Assembly: GCA_020861205.1 (NCBI GenBank) | Contig: JAJBSY010000216.1 | Coordinates: 1 to 8,223, forward strand | Direction of reading: 5' to 3' | Source: Deltaproteobacteria bacterium | GTDB taxonomy: Bacteria > Desulfobacterota > Desulfovibrionia > Desulfovibrionales > Desulfovibrionaceae | Length of the DNA stretch: 8,223 bases | Shown: in pieces, positions 6,194 through 8,223 of the stretch | Numbering within the stretch: the first letter of the stretch is position 1 | How the letters are laid out: each line of letters starts with the position of its first letter | Notes under the pieces: generated by a model | The model's database searches: none | What the model was told of the DNA's origin: nothing | The model's input: only the letters and a program-made list of their open reading frames with translations | Program-made: the position numbers and the translations under genes

Positions 6194-6243
6194 TCGGTTT
6201 CCTGTGGAAACTGGTAAGTACGCCCTCACCATTTTTGTGAGGG
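6194..6243. repeat. Two adjacent hairpins
   Basis: GGTTTCC (6196-6202) pairs with GGAAACT (6206-6212) around TGT, extended to C6195-G6213 and a T-G pair. Nine bases on, CCCTCAC (6223-6229) pairs perfectly with GTGAGGG (6237-6243) around a T-rich loop. Neither has a T-tract after it on either strand. Confidence 0.5.
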
Positions 6244-6363
6244 ATTAGAGCTGCTGCCATTTGTGCGGCGGCTTTCTCTGTTCCCTTAATTTGCAACCGA
6301 GCGGCAGACAGGTAAAGCAACCTTGGCGAGAAAAGAATTGAGCTGAAAAAGGGCTGGAAGCAC

Positions 6364-6399
6364 GGAAAAGATTTTTCGCTTATTTCGCTTATCTTTTCC
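6364..6399. repeat. Nine-pair hairpin with tandem 9-bp repeat in its loop
   Basis: GGAAAAGAT (6364-6372) pairs perfectly with ATCTTTTCC (6391-6399). The loop is made of a direct tandem repeat, TTTCGCTTA at 6374-6382 and again at 6383-6391. The combination could be a protein-binding or origin-like site, or an RNA element; the role is unknown. Confidence 0.5.
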
Positions 6400-6445
6400 T
6401 GTAAGAGCTCACTCACACAGAGCCCATGCTGATGCTTATCGGAGA

Positions 6446-6499
6446 GAGCCAGCCTAGCCGTTGTGATACACTGACGTGTTCCCCTGCCGGGGCTGGCTT
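6446..6499. repeat. Long-range stem enclosing small hairpins, RNA-like or origin-like fold
   Basis: AGCCAGCC (6447-6454) pairs perfectly with GGCTGGCT (6491-6498), extended by a G-T pair. The 36 bases inside contain ACAC/GTGT (6468-6471 with 6476-6479). CCCC/GGGG (6481-6484 with 6489-6492) is an alternative that competes for the last two bases. The fold lies 70 to 125 bases before the HD gene and may be part of its leader. Confidence 0.4.
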
Positions 6500-6570
6500 A
6501 GTCGCCTCCGGTTCGACGCAGAAACTTCTTTCTTGAGATGTTGGACAGATGCATTTTCTTATATTAGCTT

Positions 6571-7962
6571 ATGATGACTTTTGACGCTTTATTTTCCTCT
6601 ATAACCCCTTTACCTTCGAATTTTCTTATGAAAAACCAGCACGAAATTCGTGACCCCGTGCATGGGTTTGTATGCTATTCTGATAAAGAAAGAGATGTTA
6701 TTAATTCTCGCCCGTTTCAACGCTTAAGGCATATAAGGCAGTTAGCCATGTCTAGTTATGTCTACCCTGGAGCAACGCATAGCCGGTTCGAGCACTCTCT
6801 TGGGGTCATGGAGCTAGCAACACGCATTTTTGACAGCATCTTTGACTCGGCAAAACTTACTGATATGGTTAAGCAAATCCTGCCAGAAATTCTTAACGAC
6901 GGAGAGCTACGATATTATTGGCGTACAGTGGTTCGGATGGCCGCCCTTACTCATGACCTGGGGCACCTTCCGTTCTCCCATGGAGCAGAGGTCCTTTTAC
7001 CTCAAGGGATGACGCACGAAAAGCTTTCATGGGATATTATTCATAGTGATGAAATGAGTCCATTGTGGGACGGACTACATATTAAGCCTGAACATATTGC
7101 TAAAATAGCTTTGGGGCAAAAAGAAATTCAAGAACTGAAGCTGGGAGTCACCCTATCAACGTGGGAGAACATATTAGCAGAAATAATTGTCGGCAATATG
7201 TTTGGCGCAGACCGGATGGATTATCTCCTCCGTGACTCACTTCACGCCGGGGTTGCGTACGGGCGATTTGACCATGAGCGTTTAGTCTCAACCCTACGAA
7301 TTCTTTCCAAGCCTCCCGAAGGAGAAGACCAAGGCGTAGAGCCCGCTATAGGAGTAGAGCGAGGAGGACTTCACGCTGCAGCAGGCTTAATATGGGCCCG
7401 GTATTCCATGTTTTCTCAAGTTTACTTTCATCATACTCGACGCAGTTATGATATGCACCTGATCGAGGTCATGAAAGCCTTATTTGAAGAAGGGTTCCCG
7501 ACAGAGGTGGATAAATTTCTGGAGCTAACCGATAACGATATCATTGTATACTTGCGCAAAGCTGCTTACGATGCTAGCCTTGCGGGGCACGAAGATGCGA
7601 AGTGTATAGAGCGCCGAGAGCATTTTCGTCGCGCGTGCTGGGTTACTAGCGAAGAGCGAAAAGCTACGGTTGGCAAAGCCCTTGATCTGCTCTACGATGC
7701 AGGTGTTAAAAAATGGGGTGCTCAAAAGATTCGAAAATGTAAAGCGCATAAGGGAACAGGAACTATCGATTTTCCTGTAATGCAAGATGACGATGAGAGC
7801 CGTACAGCTTCCGCATTGGCAATGCTTCCGTTGTTAAATAATTTCCCCCCAGCTGAAGCAGAGTTTATCTTTGTTGAACCTAAGATAGCGCCACAAGCAG
7901 AGCAATGGTTCAGAGAGAATAGACCAAACATTTTTGATGGGCATCTTCTTCATGTTATATAA
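6571..7962 (+). CDS. SAMHD1/YwfO-type HD-domain phosphohydrolase (putative dNTP triphosphohydrolase)
   Basis: This 463-residue soluble HD protein belongs to the group that removes triphosphate from deoxynucleotides (SAMHD1, dGTPases, B. subtilis YwfO). The entry motif IRDPVHGF is at 26-33, followed by FQRLRHIRQL (49-58), VYPGATHSRFEHSLGVM (64-80), HDLGHLPFSH (128-137) and ADRMDYLLRDS (213-223). The metal ligands expected from SAMHD1 are all present: H75, H128-D129 and D214, with H132 and H137 in the second half of the HD motif. There is no SAM domain. The C-terminal 200 residues are less conserved and unassigned. The start is uncertain: ATG 6571 gives 19 residues before M20, and ATG 6628 would begin just ahead of the conserved region; neither has a clear Shine-Dalgarno. 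The next gene follows after 15 bases. Substrate specificity cannot be read from the sequence. Confidence 0.9.
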   Translation: MMTFDALFSSITPLPSNFLMKNQHEIRDPVHGFVCYSDKERDVINSRPFQRLRHIRQLAMSSYVYPGATHSRFEHSLGVMELATRIFDSIFDSAKLTDMVKQILPEILNDGELRYYWRTVVRMAALTHDLGHLPFSHGAEVLLPQGMTHEKLSWDIIHSDEMSPLWDGLHIKPEHIAKIALGQKEIQELKLGVTLSTWENILAEIIVGNMFGADRMDYLLRDSLHAGVAYGRFDHERLVSTLRILSKPPEGEDQGVEPAIGVERGGLHAAAGLIWARYSMFSQVYFHHTRRSYDMHLIEVMKALFEEGFPTEVDKFLELTDNDIIVYLRKAAYDASLAGHEDAKCIERREHFRRACWVTSEERKATVGKALDLLYDAGVKKWGAQKIRKCKAHKGTGTIDFPVMQDDDESRTASALAMLPLLNNFPPAEAEFIFVEPKIAPQAEQWFRENRPNIFDGHLLHVI

Positions 7963-7967
7963 GTTTT

Positions 7968-7972
7968 AGGAG
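7968..7972 (+). promoter_or_regulatory. Ribosome binding site of the YwgA-like gene
   Basis: AGGAG lies five bases before ATG 7978 and six bases after the HD stop codon. It fixes the start of the truncated gene and shows that it is translated independently within the same transcript, unlike the HD gene, which has no visible site. Confidence 0.8.
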
Positions 7973-7977
7973 TCACT

Positions 7978-8223
7978 ATGGCAACTCAAGGACAATACGC
8001 AATATGCCTTCGCATGATAGATGCGTTATCAAGGCATGACAGTTGGTGTGGTGAAACTCATATTCAAAAATCTTCTTATGTTATGCAAACACTTGGAGCA
8101 AAACAAAGCATATGGGATTTTGTGCTTTATAAGCATGGGCCATACTCCTTTGAGCTTCATTCCACTATAGACGATCTTAAGCAAATGGATTTCCTTGAAT
8201 TTAAAGTGCAACCTCCCTATGGC
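7978..8223 (+). CDS. YwgA-like protein, N-terminal 82 residues (3' end outside window)
   Basis: The frame opens at ATG 7978 behind a good AGGAG and is still open at the window end. The visible residues (GETHIQKSSYVMQTL at 25-39, then WDFVLYKHGPYSFEL at 46-60 and a helix ending DDLKQMDFLEF) match the start of YwgA-family proteins, which also resemble the SocA/Panacea-type proteins of toxin-antitoxin and phage loci. In B. subtilis ywgA lies beside ywfO, which encodes an HD phosphohydrolase of the type found just upstream here (from memory). The 15-base gap and shared strand argue for one operon and a functional partnership, such as control or targeting of the hydrolase. The biochemical role of YwgA is not known to me. 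Codon use is AT-rich like the HD gene, supporting joint acquisition. Confidence 0.75.
   Translation, partial: MATQGQYAICLRMIDALSRHDSWCGETHIQKSSYVMQTLGAKQSIWDFVLYKHGPYSFELHSTIDDLKQMDFLEFKVQPPYG

Larger units (their letters stand above)
5946..6570. other. Hairpin-rich non-coding region
   Basis: About 625 bases have no gene I can support. Small frames exist on both strands (for example 6028-6240 plus, 5990-6232 minus and 6165-6416 minus), but none has a ribosome binding site or a domain, and they overlap each other in different frames. Instead the sequence holds a series of stem-loops, the clearest at 6063-6094, 6194-6214, 6223-6243, 6364-6399 and 6446-6499, listed separately where strong. None carries a T-tract, so they are not simply terminators. 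I have an unverified impression that translations of this kind of sequence are annotated as tiny hypothetical proteins in gut-bacterial mobile elements, which would suggest conserved non-coding DNA. A structured RNA, an origin of transfer or replication, or the leader of the HD operon are all possible. Confidence 0.5.
3809..8223. mobile_element. Genomic island, left end (tRNA-Phe-integrated; continues past window)
   Basis: Everything right of the tRNA fits one integrated element: a P4-family integrase beside the tRNA, a divergent pair of phage-type regulators around a palindromic operator, a hairpin-rich non-coding region, then cargo (HD phosphohydrolase and YwgA-like genes). Base composition falls from GC-rich on the left through the mid-50s in the integrase to a clearly more AT-rich HD gene, so the parts probably have different origins. 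No structural phage genes, relaxase or replication gene is visible, so the type of element (satellite, prophage remnant, mobilisable island) cannot be settled here. Confidence 0.8.

Noticed and set aside
6028..6240. 70-residue plus-strand frame in the hairpin-rich region
   Set aside because: It has no ribosome binding site and no domain, and it overlaps minus-strand frames that look equally (un)convincing. More likely non-coding structured DNA.
6165..6416. 83-residue minus-strand frame (MSELLQEKISEISEK start)
   Set aside because: The helical-looking start comes from the AT-rich hairpin and its tandem repeat. No start signal or family is recognisable and the frame crosses several stem-loops.
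5946..6570. Retron or CRISPR array in the non-coding region
   Set aside because: There is no reverse transcriptase gene nearby, and there are no regularly spaced direct repeats; the only tandem repeat is two copies of 9 bases.

Overview
The window looks like a piece of a chromosome from the Desulfovibrionaceae (Desulfovibrio/Bilophila type). This is an inference from three things: GC-rich left-hand genes, a CI-like repressor N-terminal domain of a kind I associate with Desulfovibrio prophages, and a stand-alone LigD-type ligase. No rRNA or other firm taxonomic marker is present.

Left part, positions 1 to about 3732, core-like and GC-rich (about 60% or more by rough count). It holds the 3' end of an unrecognised, probably exported protein (1-714), a ClC-type chloride/proton antiporter with all its key residues (1036-2385), and an ATP-dependent DNA ligase homologue (2566-3636). 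The ligase homologue keeps motifs III, IV and V and the OB-fold region. In motif I, however, the catalytic lysine is methionine and the conserved aspartate is glycine, so it should not be able to adenylylate itself.

Junction. A complete tRNA-Phe(GAA) gene with encoded CCA lies at 3733-3808. A P4-family tyrosine integrase (3974-5185) follows on the same strand. This is the classic left end of a genomic island inserted in a tRNA 3' end. The sequence beyond the tRNA is clearly less GC-rich, mid-50s in the integrase and lower further right. Nested inverted repeats sit over the integrase start and a candidate -10 box.

Island interior. Two small regulators are divergently arranged: a CI-repressor-like helix-turn-helix protein without a peptidase domain (5290-5628, minus) and an XRE/Cro-like protein (5703-5945, plus). 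Between them is a 44-bp palindrome with one mismatched pair, evidently an operator and apparently the control switch of the island. About 625 bases without a convincing gene follow (5946-6570). They are rich in hairpins and could be a structured RNA, a regulatory region or a transfer/replication origin.

Cargo. An HD-domain phosphohydrolase of the SAMHD1/YwfO type (6571-7962) is followed 15 bases later by the start of a YwgA-like gene (7978 to the window end), evidently one operon. A nucleotide hydrolase paired with a YwgA-like partner in an integrase-bearing island is the best candidate here for an undescribed, possibly anti-phage, two-gene system. The window stops inside the second gene and does not show the other end of the island.
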